Shown here piece after piece: positions 38,444 to 48,300 of a stretch of DNA of 50,644 bases (the stretch's first letter is position 1; each line of letters starts with the position of its first letter). The position numbers were made by a program, and so were the translations under genes. Origin of the DNA: a virus; IMG/VR virus record IMGVR_UViG_3300030107_004028, positions 1 to 50,644 of that record; one strand, 5' to 3'. The notes under the pieces are model-generated. The model saw only the letters and a program-made list of their open reading frames with translations. It made no database searches and was not told the origin of the DNA.

Positions 38444-39066
38444 TGGCTGAAACATTTAAAAATCAAGTAGATGCACTAACAGGATTTGCTAGCACAGAAG
38501 ATGACGCATTATCTGACTGGCTAACTGCTGGGGCTAGGCTCGTATTGGATGTTATGAGTCCTACAAAGTTAATGAGAGTTGGAAGCAATACAAATTTTAC
38601 AGACTCAATAGATATTGAAGGTAAAAAAATAATTGCTGTGACTAGAAAAGACGCTAATAATAGCAATAGATATATGCCTTGTAGGCAATTATCTCCAAAT
38701 GAAATGGGAACAGTTCACGATTCATCTTATATGGAATATGCTACAACCAGTGACCCTGCTTATATAGTTCATAATGATGTATTAAACACATTCCCTCAAA
38801 GTGTTGCTTCTAATGATAGTCGTGTAACTTATATAGACACATCTATTACAGTAGCGCACGGAGACGGTGCAAGTGGAATATCAAATTTTCCTGACGAAGC
38901 AGAGAGAGGAGTTGTCCTTTATGCTGCAAGAAATGCTGTTGAAAGAAAGATATCAGATGCTAATGCAGACGAAGATGTAGAGTTAGTTTCAGGGTTGGCA
39001 GCTCAATACAAAATATTAGATGAGCAATATAAAGAACAAATACAAATATTACAAGGAAGTTTATAA
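38443..39066 (+). CDS. Head-tail connector-like protein (207 aa)
   Basis: N-terminal helix (DDALSDWLTAGARLVLDVMS), then beta-rich middle and a C-terminal helix (ERGVVLYAARNAVERKISDA). This helical-bundle-plus-beta layout, the size, and the place between head and tail genes fit an adaptor or head-completion protein of a short-tailed phage. Sequence family not identified. Confidence 0.6.
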   Translation: MAETFKNQVDALTGFASTEDDALSDWLTAGARLVLDVMSPTKLMRVGSNTNFTDSIDIEGKKIIAVTRKDANNSNRYMPCRQLSPNEMGTVHDSSYMEYATTSDPAYIVHNDVLNTFPQSVASNDSRVTYIDTSITVAHGDGASGISNFPDEAERGVVLYAARNAVERKISDANADEDVELVSGLAAQYKILDEQYKEQIQILQGSL

Positions 39067-39407
39067 TGGCAGCAATAGAATTTAGTGGAAAAGAAATATA
39101 CAGCAGAGTGAAACAAGCAGTTCCTGATGTGTCAGAGAACTATGTATTAAATTTAATTAATGAAGCATTAATTGATGTAGGAAGATATACAACTAAAATA
39201 GAAAATGCAAAAACAAATTTATATCACAATCAATTGTGGTATGCATTAGATGATGATGAATCTATAACGGTTAACAAGGTATTCAGATGTACAATATTAA
39301 ATTCAGATGGTGAATACATTAAGATTCCTAGATTGTCTAATGGAGAAATTAAACAATTCTACAACGAATCAAGTACAGCTTCAAATACTAATTGGACGGA
39401 GGTATAA
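39066..39407 (+). CDS. Head-tail connector or structural protein (113 aa)
   Basis: N-terminal helix (YSRVKQAVPDVSENYVLNLI) followed by NEALIDVGRYTTKIENAK and beta strands (NKVFRCTILNSDGEYIKIPR). Similar in layout to adaptor proteins with an N-terminal helix and a beta core. It overlaps neighbours on both sides by a single base. Confidence 0.55.
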   Translation: MAAIEFSGKEIYSRVKQAVPDVSENYVLNLINEALIDVGRYTTKIENAKTNLYHNQLWYALDDDESITVNKVFRCTILNSDGEYIKIPRLSNGEIKQFYNESSTASNTNWTEV

Positions 39408-39859
39408 TGGCATACGTAAGCAGTTCATATACAGACCCTAATGATACTTTTGTATGGTGGATAGAAGGCGATAGGATAGCTATAGCAACCACAGACGGAG
39501 ACGGAAGTACTACAGAAACAGATGAAGGCAAATATAAAGCGGTTCAGTTAGGTTCAAGCAATGACCAAATGATTGGCGGGCTTTTAATATCTTATTATGC
39601 AGAGCCAGATAAATTAAGTTCTATAACAGGAACAATAGATATAGATAATTCTTTACAACCTGCTTTGATTGACTATGTAAAAGCTCAAGCACTTATGGAT
39701 GCAGCTGCTAGGGCTGATGACCCAAATTTGGCAATAATAAAATCTAAAGCAGCTGACAAATGTATGGCAAAATACAAAGAGTGCATTAGAAGATATGGTA
39801 TGAAGAAAAACGATAAGGTAGGAGGTACTAGAGCAGTTCTTCCAGCAGATTTAAGATAA
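39407..39859 (+). CDS. Connector or tail-completion-like protein (150 aa)
   Basis: I choose ATG 39407 (SD GGAGG) over the frame from 39392. N-terminal beta segment (YVSSSYTDPNDTFVWWIEGD), then helices (PALIDYVKAQALMDAAARAD, and an AKYKECIRRYG end). Likely the third member of the connector set; sequence family unknown. Confidence 0.55.
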   Translation: MAYVSSSYTDPNDTFVWWIEGDRIAIATTDGDGSTTETDEGKYKAVQLGSSNDQMIGGLLISYYAEPDKLSSITGTIDIDNSLQPALIDYVKAQALMDAAARADDPNLAIIKSKAADKCMAKYKECIRRYGMKKNDKVGGTRAVLPADLR

Positions 39860-40002
39860 TGTTTAGTGGACCAAATGGAGCAGGAAAAGGAGATAAACCA
39901 AGAATGGGTATTTCTCCAAATGAATGGGCTAAGCGTTGGGATAAAATATTTGGTAATAAAAAAGTAAAGGAAGGAAAAAAAGGTGGCACAAGAAGTAAGT
40001 AA
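39859..40002 (+). CDS. Small Gly/Lys-rich protein (47 aa)
   Basis: MFSGPNGAGKGDKPRMGISP, then NEWAKRWDKIFGNKKVKEGK. The N-terminal segment is a short motif that I associate with small marine podovirus proteins near the connector/lysis junction. The gene overlaps its neighbours by one base upstream and 20 bases downstream. Function unknown. Confidence 0.6.
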   Translation: MFSGPNGAGKGDKPRMGISPNEWAKRWDKIFGNKKVKEGKKGGTRSK

Positions 40003-40276
40003 AGATAGCAAATTTACATTTAGTATAGAAACATTAGCTGGAATAGGTACAAGTATTTTTCTTATAGTGGGTATGTGGTTTACGCTTCAAGCAGATATTG
40101 AAGAAGCTAAAGAATTACCAGTACCAGAAGTAGGTCGAACAGAATATGATTTGAAAGACCAAATGATAAGAAATACAATCATCGAAACACAAAAAGATGT
40201 GGGAGAGATGAAAGAAGAACAAAAAGAAATGCGTAACGACGTTAAGAATATTGAACGTATGATGATGCAGAAGTGA
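39983..40276 (+). CDS. TM plus coiled-coil protein, copy 1 (lysis-cassette type)
   Basis: A 97-residue protein with GTG start after SD AAGGAAAAAA. One TM helix (IETLAGIGTSIFLIVGMWFT) is followed by a long acidic coiled coil ending ERMMMQK. Its C-terminal 60 residues are almost identical to the product of 50090. The geometry (N-in anchor, periplasmic coil) resembles i-spanins or pinholins, but no spanin lipoprotein partner is seen. Confidence 0.65.
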   Translation: MAQEVSKDSKFTFSIETLAGIGTSIFLIVGMWFTLQADIEEAKELPVPEVGRTEYDLKDQMIRNTIIETQKDVGEMKEEQKEMRNDVKNIERMMMQK

Positions 40277-40285
40277 GGTGGAAAG

Positions 40286-40687
40286 ATGAAATGGTTATAT
40301 GGTATGGTATATTTGCTTGGTATTTGTTTATCATTATCACCCTTATATGCGCAAGATAAATTAGAAAGTTTACAACAAGTACAATTCTTAAGTCAAAATA
40401 ATTGTGTTGTAATACAAGTAAATGCTGATTGGAATGCAAGAGCATCTCTTGATTTAGGAAAGATGAAAAATTGTGTTTGGTTTAATGCTAGCATAGATAA
40501 CCCAGAATATGGTGCTGTTATAGCAAGTGAATGGAAAATTGCTTCAGTTCCTACAATTATTATGTTTGAAAAGGGTAAAGAGATTAAAAGATGGGAAGCA
40601 GGATTATCATTCGCATTAAATGCAGATGATATTAAAAAAGAAATAAAGAATGAAATTGATGAAATTATGTTAAGGAGATTTCAGTAA
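40286..40687 (+). CDS. Secreted thioredoxin-fold protein lacking the CxxC motif, copy 1
   Basis: A 133-residue protein with a signal peptide (LGICLSLSPLYAQDKLES) and a thioredoxin fold: VIQVNADWNARASLDLGKMK (here WCxxC is replaced by WNARAS), VWFNASIDNPEYGAVIASEW and KIASVPTIIMFEKGKEI (cis-Pro loop SVPT). With the cysteines missing it cannot do disulfide redox chemistry; a binding or chaperone role in the periplasm is more likely. A paralogue begins at 50387. A putative OM protein lies two genes downstream. Confidence 0.72.
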   Translation: MKWLYGMVYLLGICLSLSPLYAQDKLESLQQVQFLSQNNCVVIQVNADWNARASLDLGKMKNCVWFNASIDNPEYGAVIASEWKIASVPTIIMFEKGKEIKRWEAGLSFALNADDIKKEIKNEIDEIMLRRFQ

Positions 40688-40962
40688 TGAAAGCAATATC
40701 CGATAGCAGTTCTATGAAAATTTCACTTGGAACTTTAATCCAAGCTGTAGTTGGAATAGCTAGTTTAGTATGGATATATGCAAGTTTAACATCTGCAATT
40801 ATTACTATACAAAATAGATTAGACTCTATTGAGGCTGATGTTAAAGCTAATTTTGAATGGAGAGAAAGCTGGGAGAGTGGAGGGATTCTTCCATTAGATG
40901 TTTCTCAAAATGAAAAGATTGCTTACCTAGAAAAAGAAGTTGAAAGATTAAGAAATAAATAG
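40687..40962 (+). CDS. TM plus coiled-coil protein (91 aa)
   Basis: Membrane helix LIQAVVGIASLVWIYASLTS then a polar and coiled-coil C terminus (NEKIAYLEKEVERLRNK). A second architecture of the same general type as the protein at 39983, but not a close paralogue. Probably membrane-anchored with the coil exposed; involvement in lysis is inferred from the cassette. Confidence 0.58.
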   Translation: MKAISDSSSMKISLGTLIQAVVGIASLVWIYASLTSAIITIQNRLDSIEADVKANFEWRESWESGGILPLDVSQNEKIAYLEKEVERLRNK

Positions 40963-40970
40963 GAGAAAAT

Positions 40971-42044
40971 ATGAAGAAATTACTATTAGGATTAATGTTA
41001 ATGTGCTCTTTAAGTGCTCAAGACTTTTTTAAGTTTAGCACTATTTATGGAGCATACAATTTAACAAGTCCTTTAACAAAAGACCAAACCTATCAAGTAA
41101 GCAACGGTGCTTTACAAGAAATACAAGAAGAGTTAGAAGACCACGGTTCTTTAACTTTAGGTATTAGAAAGTTAGCACGATTTGATTATGAGAATAAACC
41201 TGAAGTATGGTATACAGGAAAAGAAGCTCCTATCAATGAAAGTGTTATGATTGGTAATGGTATGGCACAAGGTTGGGAATATGTATTGGAATACTCTCAA
41301 CATCAACAATTCGGTGAAGAATTTGATAATCACGAATATATGCTACGATATTTAGCACCTAAGTTTATCTTTAAAGCTAACTACGATGCTAAAGGATTAG
41401 AAGATTTAGAGTTTGCAGCTGTTGATATGCGATTAAGGAAAAATGCAGGTAATTTAGATTTATCTATGGGTATAGCAGCTAGATTACATCCAGCATATTT
41501 AGATTTCCTACCTATTGATTTATGGTGGGATGAACAAGGGATAGATACAAGTGAGTATATTCCTTTTTGGTTATTTGCTTATGATAAAGGATATACAGAT
41601 GAATGGACACAACAGTATACTCAATATGGCTATGCATACTATGACTACCTATGGTGGGATGAAGAAGGAAATCTTGTAGCAACTACTGATGAAGAGTTTT
41701 ACACTTTAGTATATGGTGAATTAGTAGATGATTACAATGAAGATTATGCTCGTGATTTAGGTTATCAGTATGAATTATCTTTATCTTTAGGAATGGATTA
41801 CTATAAATATTTAGATGATAGTTGGATTCATATGTGGAGCACTATATATCCTTATAATAAAGGAATGTCAGATTATTCATTTAATTATGAAATAGCAGAC
41901 AATAAAATAGACTACGATATGGGAATAGTATTAGGATGGAAACTATCTCCTAAGTTCGGAGTATTTGTTCAAGGTCGTTACTTATCTATGTACGATGTAC
42001 AAAGTTATGAGGCAATGACAGGTATTAATTGGTTGATATATTAA
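40971..42044 (+). CDS. Putative outer-membrane protein (357 aa)
   Basis: Signal peptide MKKLLLGLMLMCSLSAQDFF with an A-x-A-like site. The mature part is Tyr/Trp/Asp-rich and shows alternating hydrophobic strands (EFAAVDMRLRKNAGNLDLSM, then GIAARLHPAYLDF; YELSLSLGMDYYKYL; IVLGWKLSPKFGVFVQGRYL). It ends GINWLIY, an aromatic C terminus as in OMPs assembled by Bam. OMPs are rare in phages. Possible roles are receptor masking, envelope remodelling or lysis. Cargo and barrel size cannot be read from sequence. SD AGGAGAAAAT. Confidence 0.6.
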   Translation: MKKLLLGLMLMCSLSAQDFFKFSTIYGAYNLTSPLTKDQTYQVSNGALQEIQEELEDHGSLTLGIRKLARFDYENKPEVWYTGKEAPINESVMIGNGMAQGWEYVLEYSQHQQFGEEFDNHEYMLRYLAPKFIFKANYDAKGLEDLEFAAVDMRLRKNAGNLDLSMGIAARLHPAYLDFLPIDLWWDEQGIDTSEYIPFWLFAYDKGYTDEWTQQYTQYGYAYYDYLWWDEEGNLVATTDEEFYTLVYGELVDDYNEDYARDLGYQYELSLSLGMDYYKYLDDSWIHMWSTIYPYNKGMSDYSFNYEIADNKIDYDMGIVLGWKLSPKFGVFVQGRYLSMYDVQSYEAMTGINWLIY

Positions 42045-42337
42045 TGACTTATATAATTACAGAACCTTGCGTAGGAACTTGCGATACAGCCTGTGTAGAA
42101 GTTTGTCCTGTTGATTGTATCCACGGACCAATAGATATTAAAGGAGCAGGGAAAGAAGTTAAAACATTAAAAACTCTTGATGGAATGCAATTATATATTG
42201 ACCCAGAAGAATGCATTGATTGTGGGGCGTGTGAACCAGAGTGTCCAGTAGACGCAATCTATGATGAGGATGAAGTTCCAAAAGAGTATAAAAAATTTTT
42301 AGAAATTAACGCAAACTTTTTTAAGGAGGTAGAATGA
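42044..42337 (+). CDS. 7Fe-type (3Fe-4S / 4Fe-4S) ferredoxin
   Basis: A 97-residue protein, ATG at 42044 overlapping the previous stop (taATG). Cysteines at C9, C13, C17, C21 and C25 (CVGTCDTACVEVCPVDC) and ECIDCGACEPECP match the ligand order of FdxA/Azotobacter FdI-type seven-iron ferredoxins, with the tail DEDEVPKEYKKFLEINAN also conserved. All ligands are present, so both clusters should form. A phage-encoded electron carrier could feed host or phage redox enzymes. No reductase or electron-accepting partner is visible in the window. Confidence 0.92.
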   Translation: MTYIITEPCVGTCDTACVEVCPVDCIHGPIDIKGAGKEVKTLKTLDGMQLYIDPEECIDCGACEPECPVDAIYDEDEVPKEYKKFLEINANFFKEVE

Positions 42338-42447
42338 AATTATTTTTAATAGGAATGTTATTTGGACTAGGATTACATTTTGCTATATGTAAATATGGTG
42401 GATGTGTAAATGGATGTAGTTGTGAAAACTGGAAAGGTTTAAAATAA
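42334..42447 (+). CDS. Tiny membrane-anchored Cys-containing protein (37 aa)
   Basis: MKLFLIGMLFGLGLHFAICK is a signal-anchor-like stretch, followed by YGGCVNGCSCENWKGLK with three more Cys. SD AAGGAGG is excellent. The start overlaps the ferredoxin stop by ATGA and the stop overlaps the holin start. The Cys-x3-Cys-x-Cys tail could bind metal or an Fe-S partner; whether it works with the ferredoxin is speculation. Confidence 0.6.
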   Translation: MKLFLIGMLFGLGLHFAICKYGGCVNGCSCENWKGLK

Positions 42448-42818
42448 TGCCAAAACTAAATGTAGTAGCTAACATTATAGATAAAGTAGCTGGTCACGTA
42501 GACAAGTTTACTTTAGATAAGCAAGAGAAAGCTGAGTTAATTGCAGAAATTAACAAAGCACAAATGGAAGTAAATAAAGTTGAAGCAGGACACACGTCTA
42601 TGTTTGTAGCGGGCTGGAGGCCATTTACGGGCTGGATTTGCGCTTCTGCATTAGCTTACCACTACATCTTACAACCTTTACTTACATTTGTTTTATACAG
42701 TTTTGGCAATGAAATAGTTTTACCAACATTTGATATGGGAACATTAACTACAGTACTTCTTGGGATGTTAGGTCTTGGAGGTATGCGTAGCTTTGAAAAG
42801 GTAAAGAGAAGTGCCTAA
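42447..42818 (+). CDS. 3-TM holin (GTA-holin-like)
   Basis: A 123-residue protein with an N-terminal helical domain (IDKVAGHVDKFTLDKQEKAE), then the hallmark segment GWRPFTGWICASALAYHYIL, a second hydrophobic stretch (QPLLTFVLYSFG) and a third (LTTVLLGMLGLGGMRSFEKV). This is the 'W-R-P-x-x-G' signature of 3-TM phage holins. It would permeabilise the inner membrane at the end of infection; the transglycosylase at 1999 may be the muralytic partner. Confidence 0.85.
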   Translation: MPKLNVVANIIDKVAGHVDKFTLDKQEKAELIAEINKAQMEVNKVEAGHTSMFVAGWRPFTGWICASALAYHYILQPLLTFVLYSFGNEIVLPTFDMGTLTTVLLGMLGLGGMRSFEKVKRSA

Positions 42819-45310
42819 TGCCAAGACAATCTTTACAATTAAATGATTTCAGTGGAGGTTTAAACACTAAATCTTCTCCGAGGGATATTGCGCCTAATGA
42901 ACTATCAAAGGCAGACAATGTTGTAATATCTAATCCAGGTTTAATAGAATCTGCTTCAGATTCATCAGCAAAACTTGGGACAGCAAATGCACCTAATACC
43001 CAAACAACTGCAGGGTATGGAGCGTTTATGTTTAATTCTCAGTACAATACAGATAGTAGCGGAACTATTGGAGATTCAGTTCAAGTGTTTGCATACCCAG
43101 AAGATAATGCATCCACAACTACTACAAAAATTTTAACATATGCAAGAGCTTTTGGTAATAGTGGAAACTTTACACTAACAGAAGCAAGTGGAGATGCAAT
43201 AGTAGATATGCAAGTTACTGGCGGAGTTCATCCAGTATATTATTATGTAGATGGTTCATTGTATATTTCAGATGCAAAAGTGGTAGATGGAGACAATAGT
43301 ACAGAACCAAGAAAATTGCAATATGTTTCTAGTACTAGACTAGGTTCTTCTACAACTGTTGTTGGATGGTATGATACTACAATGAAAGTAGAGATACCAG
43401 GAACTTCAAATTTTGAAAGTATAGATTCTACAACAGATGGAAATTTCTCAAGCAATCCTGATAATGTAGGTGGTTTTGATGTTATATTAAGTACAGACCC
43501 TAGCACTGTATCTACAAATTTCTCAAACAAACAACAAGATTCAAGCAATATAATAACAACTACAAATCCAGGAGAAACAGCTCCTAGCCCTAATGAAGAT
43601 ATAAATGCAACAGACAAGACAATATATCTAAAAACTGAAGCTGGAGATGACAATATGACTGGAGCTTTTAGCGATGGAGATGAATTTTTTATTAATGGAG
43701 AAGGATTTAAAGTTAGAGGAATAAACGTTTTAAGTCCCAATACAGTTGTTCAATTAGTAGTAGATAGAGATGTATATGGAACTGGAGCTTTAATGCATCC
43801 AGCCAGTTCTAATGTAACAACTCAAAGCAGTAGCACTACAAGTGTTACTGGTGGTGGTTGGGAAGCTGGAACTTATGAATTTACACACACTATTATAGAT
43901 TTACAGGATAATGAAACATTGCCTCAGGCAATACAGTCTAATGTATTTAACATTACAGAAGGAAGTTATTTTACAAGAGTAGGATTAAGCGTTAAGTTTG
44001 AAGATTGGTCCAGCAGAAAGAATGAAAAAGGAGTTAGAATTTACACTAGAAAGAAAGGTGGAAATGGAAGATGGATTTTATTCTTAGATGTTGACTGGAG
44101 AAGAGGAGTAAGAAGTAATTTATTTGAAAAATATAAAGATGAGACAAATGGTTTTGGAAGTGCAGTCTCTACCAATTTTAAACAAGTCAAAAATTTAGAT
44201 ATTGTTAACCCTTCATTAGACAACTACGAAAGTATTAATGGATATTCACAAGATGAAGAAAGTATAGATTTCGGAACAGATGGTGGATATAAAGCAGCAA
44301 CAGTATGTGCAAGAAGAGCTTGGGTTGCAAATGTTAGAAAAAATGATGTAGTATATGATGATAGAGTATATTATACTCCAGTAAATAGATTTGGAACATT
44401 TCCAGATAGTTATTATTTAGATATAGGTATTAGCGACGGTGATGCATTTACAGCTTTACATAGTCTTGGAAATAGATTGTTAGCATTTAAACAAAAGAAA
44501 TTATATGTTATCAATGTGTCTTCTACGTCGGATGCTGGATGGTATCTAGAAGCAGAGTATGAAGGTATGGGATGTATAAATCAAAGTTCTGTTTCAAAAA
44601 CTCCATTTGGAGTAGCTTGGGTAAATAGTCACGGAGTATATTTATTTGACGGACAATCTATGCCAAAAGAATTAACATTAAAACTAGATGACAATCTCTG
44701 GAACCTTGGACAAGAAGCAAGCAATGTATTATATAATCCTTCAATAGGATATGACAATAAGTATAAACAATTATTTGTTTTACAAGATAGTGCTATTACT
44801 TCAAATTCTAATGTAGATACTGAAGATAGAGTGTTTGTTTTTGATTTTCCAACACAGTCTTGGACTACAAGAGATTCTATAGGAACTGCAGATATATCTA
44901 ATTTTGTTGATTCTTATGATGGAATATATTTCTTTAAACACTCTGATGATAAGATACATAAAGTAAATGGAGACACTGGAACTAAAACAATAGAATTAAT
45001 TACTAAAGATATAGATTTTGGAAATCCAGGTTTAGTTAAAAAAGTTAAAAAAGTTTATGTTACTGCTAGGGATGCAGCAGCTAATTCTACATTAACATTG
45101 TCTTATGCGCTTGATGGAAGCACAAGTTTTACAGCAGCATCTGTTCCAGGAAGTGGGCAAGCAACTATTAATAATGCACAGTATGAAGTTAATGCTTACA
45201 CTATTAATCAAAATTGTGAATCTGTAGCTTTGAAACTTGTAAGTAGTGGCAAGATAGATATTAACGATATAAATATAGATTTTAGATTAACTAATAAGAG
45301 ACCTTCATAA
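42818..45310 (+). CDS. Large tail (tube/stabilisation) protein (830 aa)
   Basis: Begins MPRQSLQLNDFSGGLNTKSS, then PRDIAPNELSKADNVVISNP, an N-terminal motif common to large podovirus tail tube or stabilisation proteins. The remainder is beta-rich with propeller-like repeats (FGTFPDSYYLDIGISDGDAF, LHSLGNRLLAFKQKKLYVIN, GVAWVNSHGVYLFDGQSMPK). It should form the tail core to which the fibre product of the next gene attaches; their stop/start codons overlap by one base. Confidence 0.75.
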   Translation: MPRQSLQLNDFSGGLNTKSSPRDIAPNELSKADNVVISNPGLIESASDSSAKLGTANAPNTQTTAGYGAFMFNSQYNTDSSGTIGDSVQVFAYPEDNASTTTTKILTYARAFGNSGNFTLTEASGDAIVDMQVTGGVHPVYYYVDGSLYISDAKVVDGDNSTEPRKLQYVSSTRLGSSTTVVGWYDTTMKVEIPGTSNFESIDSTTDGNFSSNPDNVGGFDVILSTDPSTVSTNFSNKQQDSSNIITTTNPGETAPSPNEDINATDKTIYLKTEAGDDNMTGAFSDGDEFFINGEGFKVRGINVLSPNTVVQLVVDRDVYGTGALMHPASSNVTTQSSSTTSVTGGGWEAGTYEFTHTIIDLQDNETLPQAIQSNVFNITEGSYFTRVGLSVKFEDWSSRKNEKGVRIYTRKKGGNGRWILFLDVDWRRGVRSNLFEKYKDETNGFGSAVSTNFKQVKNLDIVNPSLDNYESINGYSQDEESIDFGTDGGYKAATVCARRAWVANVRKNDVVYDDRVYYTPVNRFGTFPDSYYLDIGISDGDAFTALHSLGNRLLAFKQKKLYVINVSSTSDAGWYLEAEYEGMGCINQSSVSKTPFGVAWVNSHGVYLFDGQSMPKELTLKLDDNLWNLGQEASNVLYNPSIGYDNKYKQLFVLQDSAITSNSNVDTEDRVFVFDFPTQSWTTRDSIGTADISNFVDSYDGIYFFKHSDDKIHKVNGDTGTKTIELITKDIDFGNPGLVKKVKKVYVTARDAAANSTLTLSYALDGSTSFTAASVPGSGQATINNAQYEVNAYTINQNCESVALKLVSSGKIDINDINIDFRLTNKRPS

Positions 45311-48300
45311 TGCCAAAATCAGGAGAACATAAAGTCAATGGAATTGACTCATTCTTCAGAGTAAGACCATCTAGTTCTAACGTAAGAGAGGGAGAAACAG
45401 TATCATTTCTTGAAGATGGAGTATTAGTAAAACAAGAAAAAAGAAATGGTGTTATATACGAAACAAGACTTCCAGAGCAAGGAAAAAAAGAAGAATTAAA
45501 AACTACAACTACAACCACTGGAGGTGGAACAGTATTCTTTGGAAGTGGAGATGTAGATTCTATTGTTGCTGGAACGGGATTATCTGGAGGTGGAAGCTCT
45601 GGAGATGTAACATTAACTGTTGGAGCAGCTCAAACAAGTATTACCTCTATTTATGCTACTGATTTAATCATAGGAGAGGATTCTCAAACTGCTATCGACT
45701 TTGGAACAGCAAATGAAATAGATTTTAAGATAAATAATTCTGCAGAACTAACTTTAGATGCGTCTGCACTTTATCCAGTAACTGATGCTGGACTTGATTT
45801 AGGTACATCAACATTAGAATTTAAAGATGCTTTCTTTGACGGAACAGTAACTTCAGATGCATTCGCAGGTCCTTTAACAGGAGATGTTACAGGAACATCT
45901 TCTAAGGTAACAGTAACTAACAGCACAGCAAACACAGCTTTTCCAGTAGTATTTAATGATGAATCTGATGCTTTATTAGATGATACAAGTACATTTACAT
46001 ATAACCCAAGTAGTGAAACTCTTGTTGTTCCTAATTTAACAGTATCTGGAACAACTACTACAGTAGATACAACAAATCTTCAAGTAAAAGATAAAAATAT
46101 AGTTTTAAATTATGCTAGTGGAGATTCGTCTTCTTCAGTAGATGGTGCTGGTATTACAATACAAGATGCTGTTGACGCATCTAATGATGCTACTATGTTA
46201 TGGAGTGCTTCAAATGATAACTTTGTATTTTCACACGAAGTGGTTTCTCCAAGTTTAGATATATCTGGTAATGTAGATGTTGACGGAACATTAGAAACAG
46301 ATGCTTTAACAATCGATGGAACTGCATTAGGCACAGTAATTGCAGGAACGACTGTAACAAATGCTACTAATGCTGCTCACGTTACTGTAGCAGACAATGA
46401 AAGCACAGATGAAAATGATTTAATACCATTTATTGAAAATACTTCAGCGACAGGAAATGTAGGATTAGAATCTGATGGAGATTTTCACTATAATCCTTCA
46501 ACAGGAAGATTAACTGCAACGCAGCTTTCAGGAACTTTACAAACTGCAGCACAAGGAAATGTTACAAGTCTTGGAACATTAACAGCACTTACTGTAGATA
46601 ATGTAAGTATTAATGGTTCTACAATAGGACATACAGGCGATACAGATTTAATGACTGTAGCAAGTGGAGTGTTGACAGTAGCTGGAGAAGTAGATGCTTC
46701 AAGTTTAGATATTAGTGGAGATGCAGACATTGATGGAACTTTAGAAGCTGATGCTTATACTGTTGATGGAACTGCTTTAGCTACATATATTAGAGATACT
46801 GTTGGTACAAATATGTTATCAAGCAATACTGAAACTGGTATTGCTGTTACTTATGACACTTCTAATGATAATATTGATTTTGTAATAGATTCAGCACAAA
46901 CAGCTATTGCTTCTATATACAATACTTCTTTAAGAATGGGTAGAGCAGCTGATAGTGAGTATATAGATTTTGGAACAGATAATGAAGTAAGAATTGCAGC
47001 TGGAAATGTAACCTTTATGAAGTTTATTGATGATACCCAAGATAAAATAATTGTTGGAGACGGTTCTTCTGATATAGACTTTATTGTAGATGATAATAGT
47101 GGTGATGCAGCCTTTACTGTTCAGTCAAGCGATGGTGCTGTAACTATACCAGGTGCTTTATCAGCAGGTTCAATAGGTGGTGTAACAAATTATATTGGTA
47201 CAAATGTTATTGCTAATACTTATAAATATAATAATAGTGGTAGTGCTGGAGCTACTGCATTTACGATTGGTGCTAGTGGTGGTGTAACATTTACTGCAGC
47301 AACTGCTTTTGCAAATTCTGTATTTGAATCTTCAAGTGGAGGTATTGTATCAATTAAAAATTCAAGCGATGATGTAGATACAGGAGCTACTTTAGGAAGA
47401 ATTGATTTCTCAGCATCAGAAGAAGATGCAGGTAGTGATTCTTTATTATTAGCAGCATCAATAGAGGCAAGAACTTCAGCAGACTTTACAGCAAGTTCTA
47501 ATCAAACAGATTTAGTATTTTATACAGCTACTTCAGAGGCTGCTACAGAAAAAGTAAGAATTAAAAATAATGGTAATGTCGGTATAGGAATTGCCTCACC
47601 AGAGGGTAAACTTCATATATATCAATCTGATGCAAGTGTAGCTCCTGATAGCGATGGAGATGATTTAGTTATTGAAAGTAATGCTGATACTGGTATTAGT
47701 ATTTTAGCAGGAGAGAGTGATGGAGAAACTGGCTCATTAATCTTTGGAAGTGATAATGATGCCTATGGAGCAGGACTTGCTTATCATTATTACGATAAAA
47801 CACTTTCTTTAAAAACTGCACACTCTGATGGAATATTAAGATTAGCAAGTGCAAATAATTCAGAAGCTATGAGAATATTGGCTAATGGTAATGTCGGTAT
47901 AGGAACTACATCACCTACAGATACTTTACAAGTAGAGGGTAGTATTGGAGTAGGTGTAGGCAGAGATGGACAATTAACTTCTGTTAATAATGGATTGGTA
48001 ATGAGAAGTCTTGTATCTGATGCAGATATGTTTTTTTATGTTAATGATGGTGGTGTAGATACATTAGCATTAAAATTAGATGGAAGTTCTGCTGGTTCTG
48101 CTATTTTTAATCACGATATTGTTTTAGCAGATGGTGGTAAAGTTACTTTTGGAGCAGGTTCAGATTTACAAATTTATGTAAGTAGTGATGATGCTTACAT
48201 TGACAATCAAACTCAAGACAAAGATGTATACATTAGAGTAAACGATGGTGGCTCTATGATTAATGCTATCTATATTAATGCAGATAGTGAGGGAGATGTT

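Noticed and set aside
42447-42818. Spanin for the holin gene
   Set aside because: The W-R-P-F-x-G signature and three hydrophobic segments fit a 3-TM holin, not a spanin.
43243-43740. Minus-strand frame inside the tail protein (165 aa)
   Set aside because: Shadow of a strong rightward gene; low-complexity Ser/Val/Leu composition and no SD.
46110-46730. Minus-strand frames inside the fibre gene
   Set aside because: Mirror image of fibre repeats (Ser/Pro/Val-rich); no start signals.
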